32,785 nt of DNA from Paenarthrobacter sp. CM16. Lineage in GTDB: Bacteria > Actinomycetota > Actinomycetes > Actinomycetales > Micrococcaceae. Location of the stretch: NCBI RefSeq assembly GCF_013179505.1, contig NZ_JABMCX010000008.1:1-32785 (forward strand). Direction: 5' to 3'. The first letter of the stretch is position 1, and each line of letters opens with the position of its first letter. The notes under the pieces are model-generated. The model saw only the letters and a program-made list of their open reading frames with translations, had not been told where the DNA came from and did not search any database. The translations under genes and the position numbers were made by a program. Positions 17,016 to 24,340 of this stretch are shown one piece after another.

Positions 17016-18728
17016 TTATGCATGGATGGCCAGCTCTTCATCAAGGAGACCTTTGACCTGGGCGACGGGAACAGCGACGAGGTCGGTCCTGCCGGAGATG
17101 ATCAGGGACGCTGCGACGTCGGCAGTGCAGTCGCGAAGCACGAGGGCTACCACGAAGCCGTGCCGGAGCCGGAGGATCTCCGCCACGCGCTGCTGGGCCA
17201 CAGCGGCATCGGCGGCTGCCCTAATATCACCGTCATCAACGGGAGCGGCTTCTACGATGACCAGCGGATCGGCACCAAAGGCACCAACTGACTCCTTGAC
17301 GAATTCTTCTGTCTGGTCAGGATGTGCTGGCGCACAGCACCAGATCCCGGACCCTTGGCCAGCGAAGATGGCAATTTCACGCTGGGTTCCGGGGCGGACC
17401 CGGCCATGCAGATCAGGGATTGCCGATTCCAGCTGTGCATCGATTGAGCCGCTGCCCGGGCCGACCGGGGTTGTCTGAGGGGCAAGACCAAGGATGCGTG
17501 AGGAGAAGCTGAGTTCTGAGTTGGCTTTGTATTCAGTGTTCAGAATCGGTGCCGTAGCGCTGCCCAGGAGGGCTCCGAGTGACCTTTTGACAAACTCCGG
17601 GTCGGACCGTTCCAGCCGGCGCCGTCCCAGCCGCCCGCTGCGGGTAAGGAAGTGGAAGGTGAACTGCGCCGCAGGCATCTCGGCGTATTCACCAAAGTGC
17701 TCCCACCAGGACAAGCTCGGGCGGGCGAGGTCCTGAATGCGGCGGACATCCTGGCGGCGCTCGTCCTCATAGCTGGAAAGTGCGGAGTCAACGTCCTGCT
17801 CTCCGGCTACGACTGCCGCGATCCGTTCCGCAAGGCACAGGGCATCTTCCATGGCCATCTTTGTGCCGGAGCCGACAGAAAAGTGAGCCGTGTGGGCTGC
17901 ATCTCCCAAAAGTACCGTCTTGCTGTCCACCTTCCAGTCCCTGGTGCGCACAGTTCGGAAGTTGGCCCACCGGGAGTTGTTGACAATCATCCGGCCGCCG
18001 TCGAGGTGCTTGGCGAACAACTTTTCGACATAGGCGGCGGTTGCCTCATCGGACGCCCCGGGTGGCTGAGTTGTGTCGAAGGCGTCTAGGCCGGCGCGTC
18101 GCCACGTTGCTTCATCCGTTTCGACAACGAAGGTGCTTGCCTCGTTGTTGTAGGGGTACGCGTGAACAGCGAACCATCCGTGTTCGTTCTTCTCGAACAG
18201 GAATGTCATCTCATCGAAGACCTTTGTCGTACCGAACCAGATGAATTTCGCCGATGCGGTTTCTACTGTCGCGCCAAGATCTGCGGCCTGCTGAGTCCGC
18301 CACATGCTGTTTCCTCCGTCGGCAACGACGACGATGTCTGCATCTGCGAGTTCGGGGGACTCCGGAGTGATGAGCGTTTCGTAGTGCATTTCAGTGCCGG
18401 CGCGGTCTGCACGTTCATGCAGGACATTTAGGAGGCGGCGTCGCTCGATAGCCGAAAATCCGTTCCCGTCACAGCGCCACACTTCGTCCCGAATCTTGAT
18501 GTCGATTCCCGGCCATTTGGCAGCGGAAGCAAAGAGCTCTTCGAATCCTGCCGGGTCATTGTTCTTCAGGTTTTGCATGGTGGGCTCACTGAAGACCACA
18601 CCGAAACCGTAGGTGGCTCCCAGCGGGTTGCGCTCATAGAGCGTCACTTCTGCTGAGGGCACACGTTCTCCAAGCAAACTCGCCAGGTACAGACCGCCAG
18701 GTCCTCCGCCGATGATTGTTACCTTCAT
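17016..18728 (-). CDS. FAD-dependent monooxygenase, salicylyl-CoA 5-hydroxylase-like
   Basis: Flavoprotein of 570 residues. The N-terminal 380 residues are a group A aromatic hydroxylase: FAD-binding VTIIGGGPGGLYLASLL, GATYGFGVVFSE, and the second FAD motif LLGDAAHTAHFSVGSGTKMA, a form shared with salicylyl-CoA 5-hydroxylase (SdgC) and anthraniloyl-CoA monooxygenase. These act on aryl-CoA thioesters. In many homologues the C-terminal half is an Old Yellow Enzyme domain. Here only about 180 residues follow and no flavin-barrel start is seen, though the end (ADVAASLIISGRTDLVAV) looks like the last barrel segment. It is the first gene of the operon with the ligase, hydrolase, cupin and BKACE genes, and has an operator-like site upstream. 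The exact aryl-CoA is unknown. Confidence 0.85.
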   Translation of the reverse strand: MKVTIIGGGPGGLYLASLLGERVPSAEVTLYERNPLGATYGFGVVFSEPTMQNLKNNDPAGFEELFASAAKWPGIDIKIRDEVWRCDGNGFSAIERRRLLNVLHERADRAGTEMHYETLITPESPELADADIVVVADGGNSMWRTQQAADLGATVETASAKFIWFGTTKVFDEMTFLFEKNEHGWFAVHAYPYNNEASTFVVETDEATWRRAGLDAFDTTQPPGASDEATAAYVEKLFAKHLDGGRMIVNNSRWANFRTVRTRDWKVDSKTVLLGDAAHTAHFSVGSGTKMAMEDALCLAERIAAVVAGEQDVDSALSSYEDERRQDVRRIQDLARPSLSWWEHFGEYAEMPAAQFTFHFLTRSGRLGRRRLERSDPEFVKRSLGALLGSATAPILNTEYKANSELSFSSRILGLAPQTTPVGPGSGSIDAQLESAIPDLHGRVRPGTQREIAIFAGQGSGIWCCAPAHPDQTEEFVKESVGAFGADPLVIVEAAPVDDGDIRAAADAAVAQQRVAEILRLRHGFVVALVLRDCTADVAASLIISGRTDLVAVPVAQVKGLLDEELAIHA

Positions 18729-18791
18729 CCGGGCAACCTCTCTACTTGATGCCCGCAGGCACCGATGTCAGCTTTGACATCTCCCATAATT

Positions 18792-18833
18792 GAAACAGTA
18801 AATTTACGAAGTATCAAGACCCTGTTTCGTAAA
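18792..18833 (-). promoter_or_regulatory. Operator-like inverted repeats upstream of the monooxygenase operon
   Basis: Two nested inverted repeats: TTTACGAA (18803-18810) with TTCGTAAA (18826-18833), and GAAACAG (18792-18798) with CTGTTTC (18822-18828). The left side reads GAAACA-N7-TACGAA, a motif also found at 28693-28711 and, on the other strand, at 24191-24209. It lies 65-105 bases before the monooxygenase start. PaaX, encoded nearby, is the leading candidate to bind it. Confidence 0.55.
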
Positions 18834-18931
18834 ATTGTGATGCGGCTCTCATTCAGTTGACGTGTAAGCAGTTTTAGAAGCCGCGGCGCAGTCGAACTCC
18901 GTGACGTATTGTCTGCTCATATGCAGCACGA

Positions 18932-18962
18932 AGAGCGGCCCTCCATAATGAAGGGCCGCTCT
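18932..18962 (-). terminator. Terminator hairpin after the ligase relic
   Basis: A perfect 11-bp stem, AGAGCGGCCCT (18932-18942) pairing with AGGGCCGCTCT (18952-18962), with a 9-base loop. It lies 17 bases past the stop of the AMP-ligase relic on the minus strand, so it was probably that gene's terminator and now ends the hydroxylase/PaaX operon. A diverged copy of this sequence lies at 19235-19280. Confidence 0.65.
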
Positions 18963-19280
18963 AGGTGGAGTACAGAAGTCAGTCCGGGGTGAAGAGGCGG
19001 CGAACCGCCGCTTTGTCGATCTTTCCGACCTTGGTCAAGGGCAGGTCATCGACGGAGCGAACCTGTTGCGGGATCTTGAACGCAGCCACGCCCGCTGCGA
19101 GCAGGCCGGAGCGAACCCACTCGACAGTGGGTGCTCGGATGGGTTGACCGGCACGATCACCGCACCTATGCCCTCACCGAGCGTCGTGTCGGGGGTCGCG
19201 ACCACCGCCACCCGAAGCAGACCGGGAAGCGCGTAGCGGCCCTCCTCAATGAAGGGCTCCAACATGGGGACAGAGGTCAG
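18934..19280. repeat. Two diverged direct copies of a ~47-bp gene-end sequence, ~300 bp apart
   Basis: The stretch 18934-18982 (AGCGGCCCTCC, ATGAAGGG, then ACAGAAGTCAGTCC) matches 19235-19280 (AGCGGCCCTCC, ATGAAGGG, then ACAGAGGTCAG). Both copies cover a stop codon (minus strand) and the terminator region after it: one for the ligase relic and one for PaaX. The relic lies between them and begins exactly where the second copy ends. Confidence 0.6.
18979..19235 (-). pseudogene. 3' remnant of an AMP-forming aryl-acid ligase (salicylyl/2,3-dihydroxybenzoyl-AMP ligase type)
   Basis: Minus-strand reading gives LRVAVVATPDTTLGEGIGAV, the start of the C-terminal domain of ANL adenylating enzymes. After a one-base deletion near 19125-19130 another frame reads EWVRSGLLAAGVAAFKIPQQ followed by DDLPLTKVGKIDKAAVRRLF and the stop at 18979. 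The KIPQQ...LPLTKVGKIDK ending is typical of aryl-acid AMP ligases. About 85 residues remain of an enzyme normally around 540 long. The fragment lies between PaaX and the monooxygenase operon, where a ligase gene would fit functionally. It is clearly dead. Which aryl acid the ancestor used is inferred. Confidence 0.75.
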
Positions 19281-20074
19281 CCCTGGGTCAGGCTCTCGTA
19301 GTACTTGACAGCCTCGGGACGAAGCCTGTCGAACGCCTGAAGAAACTTTGAGTGCGCCTCCACGGCCGGCCAGTCCGCGGGTAGCAGCTCCGGCGGAAGT
19401 CCAGGGTCCCGGAAGGGAAATTTGCGATAATCGTGAATGAGCCTGGTTCGTGTAATGAGGGCCGAGCGGCCAGTATACGCAGACTCGGAGGCGCTGATAA
19501 TTTCATCGCATCTGGGGATAAAGGACCGGTACTCGTGCGCAAGTTCTTGGAGGTCCCAGCTTTGCGCTGCCCGCTCCCGGTCGTCTTTGAGACCTCGACT
19601 GCGGGCCTCAAAGAGGTCGTACTTAGCACTGGGCTCGCCTTGCAGCGCTTCTTCAGCCTCATCCAATTTGTCATGGGGGGCGAGCCAAGTGGCCGGGGCC
19701 AGTTGACCGAAACCGAGCCAAGACAGGGTGGTTTTCAATCTCGATCTTGCCGCCCGGTCACGTTCAGGGACACTGAAAATAACCAGGTACCAGATGCCAT
19801 TCCACTTTTCCTGAGAGGGCGACTGCATGATGCGCTGCAGGCCCGAGTCAAGAAGATCCCATCCTTTTGCCGACGGCGTGTAGGTGCTGGTGCGACCCGC
19901 ACGGGTGGCGTCGAACCATCCCTCCCTGGTAACCCTGGACATAATGACACGGGCCGAATCAGGGGCTACGTCAAAGCATTCGAGGAGAGCGGAGAGTTTC
20001 TGCAATGAAATAGATCCGCCATCCTCACGGATGTAATCGCCGAAAAGGTCAAAAACCACGGACCTTGCCTGCAT
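19277..20074 (-). CDS. PaaX-family transcriptional regulator
   Basis: Protein of 265 residues. The N-terminal winged helix (about 5-75) shows VVFDLFGDYIREDG, LLECFDVAPDSARVIMSRVT and REGWFDATRAGRTSTYTPS. The middle WYLVIFSVPERDRAARSRLK and LGFGQLAPATWLAPHD are characteristic of PaaX, followed by the C-terminal helical domain. PaaX in E. coli represses phenylacetate genes and is released by phenylacetyl-CoA; relatives respond to aryl-CoA esters. Here an aryl-CoA ligand made by the ADP-forming ligase is plausible. AGGAGAGG precedes the ATG. It follows the hydroxylase small-subunit gene by about 30 bases and is likely the last gene of that operon, giving feedback control. Confidence 0.88.
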   Translation of the reverse strand: MQARSVVFDLFGDYIREDGGSISLQKLSALLECFDVAPDSARVIMSRVTREGWFDATRAGRTSTYTPSAKGWDLLDSGLQRIMQSPSQEKWNGIWYLVIFSVPERDRAARSRLKTTLSWLGFGQLAPATWLAPHDKLDEAEEALQGEPSAKYDLFEARSRGLKDDRERAAQSWDLQELAHEYRSFIPRCDEIISASESAYTGRSALITRTRLIHDYRKFPFRDPGLPPELLPADWPAVEAHSKFLQAFDRLRPEAVKYYESLTQG

Positions 20075-20105
20075 GATGCCCGCCTCTCCTGATCCGAAAC
20101 TCGAT

Positions 20106-20633
20106 TCACCCGTTCAGGGCAGTTGCTTCTAATGGAGCAGCTGAGGTCACGTCCGGGTTGCCCGACGGAGCGTCTTTGCTGGCCTGCTGAACCGCTTTGA
20201 TAATCTTGTCATAGCCAGTGCATCTGCAGAGGTTACCTTTGAGGCCCACACGAATTTCTTCTTCTGTCGGCTCGCTCTTCGTCTTGAGCAAGGCACAGGC
20301 GGACATGATCATGCCTGGAGTGCAGAATCCGCACTGCAGCGCTTGATTGCGGCTGAAAGCTTCCTGCATGGGATGTAGTTCCCCACCCTGGCTGAGCTGT
20401 TCAATTGTCGTGACCTCGCTGCCGTCGACCTCCGCGGCCATGACGCAGCAGGACTTCACTGTGGCGCCGTCAAGCTCCACTGTGCAGGCGCCGCAGTTAC
20501 CGGTTTTGCAGCCGATGTGGGTGCCGGTGAGCTGAAAGTCGTCGCGGAGCATCACGGCGAGGGTCTTGCGGGCGTCAACGGAGTGCCGGACGGGCGTTCC
20601 GTTGATCGTGGTGTCTATTTCGAAGGTGCTCAT
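20106..20633 (-). CDS. Molybdenum hydroxylase small subunit, two [2Fe-2S] clusters
   Basis: Iron-sulfur subunit of 175 residues in the xanthine dehydrogenase/CO dehydrogenase superfamily; it passes electrons from the molybdenum site to FAD. The plant-ferredoxin-type cluster uses Cys42, Cys47, Cys50 and Cys62 (GCKTGNCGACTVELDG). The second cluster uses Cys101, Cys104, Cys136 and Cys138 (CGFCTPGM, NLCRCTGYDKI). All eight cysteines are present. It lacks a Tat signal, as usual for cytoplasmic actinobacterial enzymes of this type. AGGAGA lies before the ATG, 20 bases after the medium-subunit stop. The order large-medium-small differs from the medium-small-large order common in other clusters. Confidence 0.95.
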   Translation of the reverse strand: MSTFEIDTTINGTPVRHSVDARKTLAVMLRDDFQLTGTHIGCKTGNCGACTVELDGATVKSCCVMAAEVDGSEVTTIEQLSQGGELHPMQEAFSRNQALQCGFCTPGMIMSACALLKTKSEPTEEEIRVGLKGNLCRCTGYDKIIKAVQQASKDAPSGNPDVTSAAPLEATALNG

Positions 20634-20653
20634 AATTTCTCCTGAAGAACGCT

Positions 20654-21463
20654 CTAGTTACCCAGTGCAAGGTCAATAGCCCTGTGGGCCAGCACGCCGG
20701 CCATCGCGACCCTGTATTCGGCTGTTGCCATGTGGTCGGAATAGGACTCTTTGCAGGCGTCACGGGCGGCGCCTTCGAAGTCAGCATCAAGGTGGGATTC
20801 CACCACAATGGGACGATACTTTGCCCCCCCGAATCCGAGGGTTACTGAACGGTCATTCCTGACCAGAGCAACGACGTTGACCGTTGAATAGTTACCCATG
20901 ACGCGGGCGAACCTGATGTAAGCGGTGCGTACCTCAGGTGCCAGAGTAGGGACGCGGACCTCTGTGATGATTTCATCGGGACGGACGACGGTTTCCAATC
21001 GGCCCACGTTGAGGTCCCGGACGGGCAGTTCGCGGGATGTGCCAGCGCTGTGCAGAACGGCGGTTGCTCCAAGGGCGCTGAGGACGGTCGGGTATTCAGC
21101 ACCCGGGTATCCGTGGGCAAGGGAACCGCCGATAGTGCCGCGATTTCTTACCTGCACGTCCGCAATCTTGCTAGCAGCGTCAGCCAGGGGAGGACAAAGC
21201 CTGGCTATCCCAGGATTTGAGGCGATCTCCACGTGGGTGACTGTTCCCCCGATCCTGAGTAGATCACCGCGGCTTTCGATGAATTTCAGCTCGTCAATCC
21301 GCCTAAGGGAAACGAGACCTGTAGCCGTTCGGGTACCTAGGTTGATCAGCGGAAGCAGGCTCATTCCGCCACCAAGTGCCTGTGGTGTCCCCTCTCCGGA
21401 CAGCAGCTCCAGAGCCTCCTCAACTGTCTTTGGGGCGTGGAAAGTGAATTCCTGGGGAAGCAC
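20654..21463 (-). CDS. Molybdenum hydroxylase medium subunit, FAD-binding
   Basis: FAD subunit of 269 residues (CoxM/XdhB-like). The FAD-contact motifs are ALGGGMSLLPLINLG (about 31-45) and NRGTIGGSLAHGYPGAEYPT (about 105-125), followed by the CO-dehydrogenase-flavoprotein C-terminal domain. It takes electrons from the iron-sulfur subunit and hands them to an acceptor. The start is GTG directly after the TAA of the large subunit, with AAGGAGAT inside the upstream gene as ribosome site, so translation of the two is coupled. Confidence 0.94.
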   Translation of the reverse strand: MLPQEFTFHAPKTVEEALELLSGEGTPQALGGGMSLLPLINLGTRTATGLVSLRRIDELKFIESRGDLLRIGGTVTHVEIASNPGIARLCPPLADAASKIADVQVRNRGTIGGSLAHGYPGAEYPTVLSALGATAVLHSAGTSRELPVRDLNVGRLETVVRPDEIITEVRVPTLAPEVRTAYIRFARVMGNYSTVNVVALVRNDRSVTLGFGGAKYRPIVVESHLDADFEGAARDACKESYSDHMATAEYRVAMAGVLAHRAIDLALGN

Positions 21464-23878
21464 TTAGACCATCTCCTTTTCGGGCGCTTGCGCAGCTTCG
21501 GCCATGACGTTTGTTTTAGCCGCTTGAATTGCGGTCCAGAGACGGCTGGGGGTGACTGGTAGTTCGGTCAAGCGAACACCCAGGTCACTAAGCGCATCCT
21601 CGATCGCCGCGGTGATGGCTCCCGGTGGACTTCCGACCCCCGACTCACCAACGCCTTTTGTGCCCAGAGGGGTGAAGGGCGACGGAGTGTTCTGGTGACC
21701 AACTTCGATGTCCACTGCTTCCTGGGACGTGACCATGGTGTAGTCCATGAAGCTTCTTGTGATGGGCTGCGCTTCGTCGTCATAGGCAACAAATTCATAC
21801 AGTGTCGAACCTATCCCCTGCGTGATGGCCCCCTGCAACTGGGCCTCCGCCAGGAGCGGGTTCACAATTGGCCCGCAGTCATGAATGAGAACAAACTTCT
21901 CCACTTTCACCACGCCGGTTTCAGGATCAACTTCGACGACGGCTCCCGAACTGGCATTGGACCATGTTGGGTAGCCGTTGAATTTTCCGTCCACCTCCGG
22001 CTGATGGTAAACGTTGCCTATTTTGAAGCTTTTTGTCGTGTCCAACCCGGGATCGGTGTTGTCCATGTGTTTGCCATGGGGAAAGAGGTACACCTGCTGC
22101 ACTACCTCGCTGAACGTAACCGTCGCCTCGGGAGCCTCGGTAGAGCTGAACACATCTTCCGTGATGCTCACTGTGTCCGCCGAAACGCCCAGCATGCTGG
22201 CCGCTACCGTTGTCATCTGCTTCTTGATCTCCAAAGCCGCCAGGTGTGCCGCGGAACCGCCCAGCATAAGCGATCTGGAACTGTAGTTGCCCGAACCCAT
22301 AGGGCACGAGTCCGTGTCTCCCTGTGTGACACGTATTCTGTTCAGGCTGCAGCCCAGCGCATCTGCAACGATCTGGGCGATGCCGGTTTCGTTGCCTGTC
22401 CCGGGAGATGTAACACCGGTCAGGACCGAGACGTCACCTCCGGGAGTTACTCGAACAGTAGAAGCTTCGTAGCCGGCATAAAGACTGCCGGGCATGCAGA
22501 AGCCCTCCGGTGTCAGTTCTTGGCCCAGCCCGATCCCGAGGTACTTTCCCTGCCTGCGGGCTTCGGCTTTGCGTGCGGCAAATCCTTCGAAATCAAGCTT
22601 CTCCAAAAGCTTATCCAGTGTTCCGGCATAGTTGCCGCTGTCCAGGATGGCGCCCGTCGGCTGCATGAATGGGAATTCGTTTTCGGGAATGAAATTCCGG
22701 TGACGCACGACGGAACTGGGAAGTCCGGCCTCTTTGGCAACATGTTCGACGACCCGGTCGAGGAAGAACGACGCCGTGTCCTTGCCGTAGCCCCGGTACG
22801 CCTGCCAAGGGCTCTTATTGGTGACGACTGCTATGAGTTCGGTCTCAAGATTGGCGATCTTGTAGGGCCCCGGTACGCAGAGCCAGGTCACGTAGGCCAT
22901 CCCCCAGCCGGCAAGGGCAATCGGTGCACCAACATCGGCGATCATCCGCATCTGCAGCGATGTTATGGCTCCATCTGAACTGAAGGCGGCGGTGTACTCC
23001 GCCTCTACATCCCGGGCGTGCCCGGCTGCGAGGAGGTGCTCTTGGCGGTCTTCTATCCACCTGACGGTCCGCTGTGTCCGCTTTGCCATGTAGGAGGTAA
23101 GAACCTCTTCCTGCGTCGTGGGGCACTTGATGCCGAAAGCACCCCCCACGTCAGGCTGGATGACCCTCACATCATTTTCGGACAACCTCATGGCCTCAGC
23201 GAGGTAGGTCCGCAAGACGTGGGGGGCCTGAGTTGAGGACCAGCAGGTTAGACGCTTCCGGTGCTGGTCCCAGGAAGCAACCACGCCGCGGGTTTCAACA
23301 GGTGAAGCCTGGATTCGAGCCGACTTGATACGCCCGCTTACGGTGCCGGCAGCGTCCCGTAATGCCTGCTCCGGATCTCCTGTGACCAGTTTCTGCCGGA
23401 TCAGGACGTTGTCGGTCCATCCGGGCTCGACCAGGGGCGCTCCTTCCGCAAGCGCCGCTTCCGCATTGGGGATGACAGGGAGCAGTTCGTAATCTACTTC
23501 GATCAGATCGCGTGCAGCCAGAGCTGTCGCTTCGTCTTCCGCCAGAACAGCAGCTACTGCTTCGCCAACGTAGCGGGCCCGATCCACGCACAGGGCGTAC
23601 CACGGCGCATACTGGGCTCCCAACGCCCTGGTGTTAATGGCCTCAGGGATGGGATTTGTGTTTTCGCGGATCTCGGAGGGCGTCAAGACGTAAATTACAC
23701 CTTCAACCGCCTGCGCTTGGGAGGTATCGATCGACTTGATCCGAGCGTTGGGGTGGGGGCTGCGAAGGACGACCATTGTCGCCACGCCCCGCGGCTGAAC
23801 GTCTGCTATGTATGAACCGCCTCCTGCTACAAGACGATCATTGTTCATGCCCTTGATGGGTTTACCAACGTTAACCAC
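21464..23878 (-). CDS. Molybdenum hydroxylase large (molybdopterin-binding) subunit
   Basis: Catalytic subunit of about 804 residues in the xanthine dehydrogenase/aldehyde oxidase family, hydroxylating a carbon next to nitrogen in a ring, or a related substrate, with water. It shows the DVGGAFGIK motif, SPWQAYRGYGKDTASFF in place of the usual AYRGAGRPEA, GSGNYSSRS, and the C-terminal GTKGVGESGVGSPPGA with the catalytic glutamate. The AYXCSFR motif of true CO dehydrogenase is absent, so CO is unlikely to be the substrate. I place the start at GTG 23878, with AAGGAAGG upstream, rather than the GTG at 23929, which has no ribosome site. The substrate is unknown; an N-heterocyclic or aromatic acid fits the surroundings. 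Confidence 0.92.
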   Translation of the reverse strand: MVNVGKPIKGMNNDRLVAGGGSYIADVQPRGVATMVVLRSPHPNARIKSIDTSQAQAVEGVIYVLTPSEIRENTNPIPEAINTRALGAQYAPWYALCVDRARYVGEAVAAVLAEDEATALAARDLIEVDYELLPVIPNAEAALAEGAPLVEPGWTDNVLIRQKLVTGDPEQALRDAAGTVSGRIKSARIQASPVETRGVVASWDQHRKRLTCWSSTQAPHVLRTYLAEAMRLSENDVRVIQPDVGGAFGIKCPTTQEEVLTSYMAKRTQRTVRWIEDRQEHLLAAGHARDVEAEYTAAFSSDGAITSLQMRMIADVGAPIALAGWGMAYVTWLCVPGPYKIANLETELIAVVTNKSPWQAYRGYGKDTASFFLDRVVEHVAKEAGLPSSVVRHRNFIPENEFPFMQPTGAILDSGNYAGTLDKLLEKLDFEGFAARKAEARRQGKYLGIGLGQELTPEGFCMPGSLYAGYEASTVRVTPGGDVSVLTGVTSPGTGNETGIAQIVADALGCSLNRIRVTQGDTDSCPMGSGNYSSRSLMLGGSAAHLAALEIKKQMTTVAASMLGVSADTVSITEDVFSSTEAPEATVTFSEVVQQVYLFPHGKHMDNTDPGLDTTKSFKIGNVYHQPEVDGKFNGYPTWSNASSGAVVEVDPETGVVKVEKFVLIHDCGPIVNPLLAEAQLQGAITQGIGSTLYEFVAYDDEAQPITRSFMDYTMVTSQEAVDIEVGHQNTPSPFTPLGTKGVGESGVGSPPGAITAAIEDALSDLGVRLTELPVTPSRLWTAIQAAKTNVMAEAAQAPEKEMV

Positions 23879-24178
23879 AAGTGCACCTTCCTTGGTGATT
23901 GTTTGGGGAGGTCGTGGGGTTTGCGCCACAAATCGGATTCTGCTTACGGTGACCGGAGCAGCCCGCCGATGCAGCGGAGCGCAGAATTATCACTTCGCTC
24001 ACGGGGGAAACATGCTGATGGCTTCGCCCGCGGCGACTCCTTGGCGTGTTCGTTACCGGCCTGTCCTGGGACAAACAGTGTCGAGCCCCGTGGCTCCGAG
24101 TGCGATATAGATGCGTCGACATTGGCGCTCGTATCGTCCTTTCGATCCTTGCCCCCTTTGGCATAATTAGCGTATCAT

Positions 24179-24209
24179 TACGAAATACGTTCGTCTATGA
24201 GATGTTTCA
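24179..24209 (-). promoter_or_regulatory. Promoter/operator between the hydroxylase operon and xdhC
   Basis: On the minus strand TTGAAA (24209-24204), 17 bases, then TATTTC (24186-24181) could be the hydroxylase promoter. The same stretch contains GAAACA-N7-GACGAA (minus strand, 24209-24191) and the inverted repeat ACGAA-N5-TTCGT (24180-24194). The motif matches sites at 18792 and 28693. A protein bound here would block the -35 region and could also affect the divergent xdhC gene. Confidence 0.5.
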
Positions 24210-24340
24210 AAAAAAATCCGATCGCGGTCGGGGACAGTGTGGATCCTGACGGCCAACGCATGCTGCAAAGGGCTTGACGTTCCAGGAGCCGGATCGCAGC
24301 TTTGGCACTGAGCGCGGAACATGAAAGGCGGGACAACAGC

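Noticed and set aside
21695-22978. Plus-strand open frame of 427 codons within the molybdenum hydroxylase large subunit
   Set aside because: It is antisense to a clearly conserved gene, with a His/Arg/Cys-rich translation and no ribosome site or motif.
21464-23878. Possible aerobic CO dehydrogenase (CoxL)
   Set aside because: The diagnostic AYXCSFR active-site motif is absent; the corresponding stretch reads QAYRGYGKDTAS.
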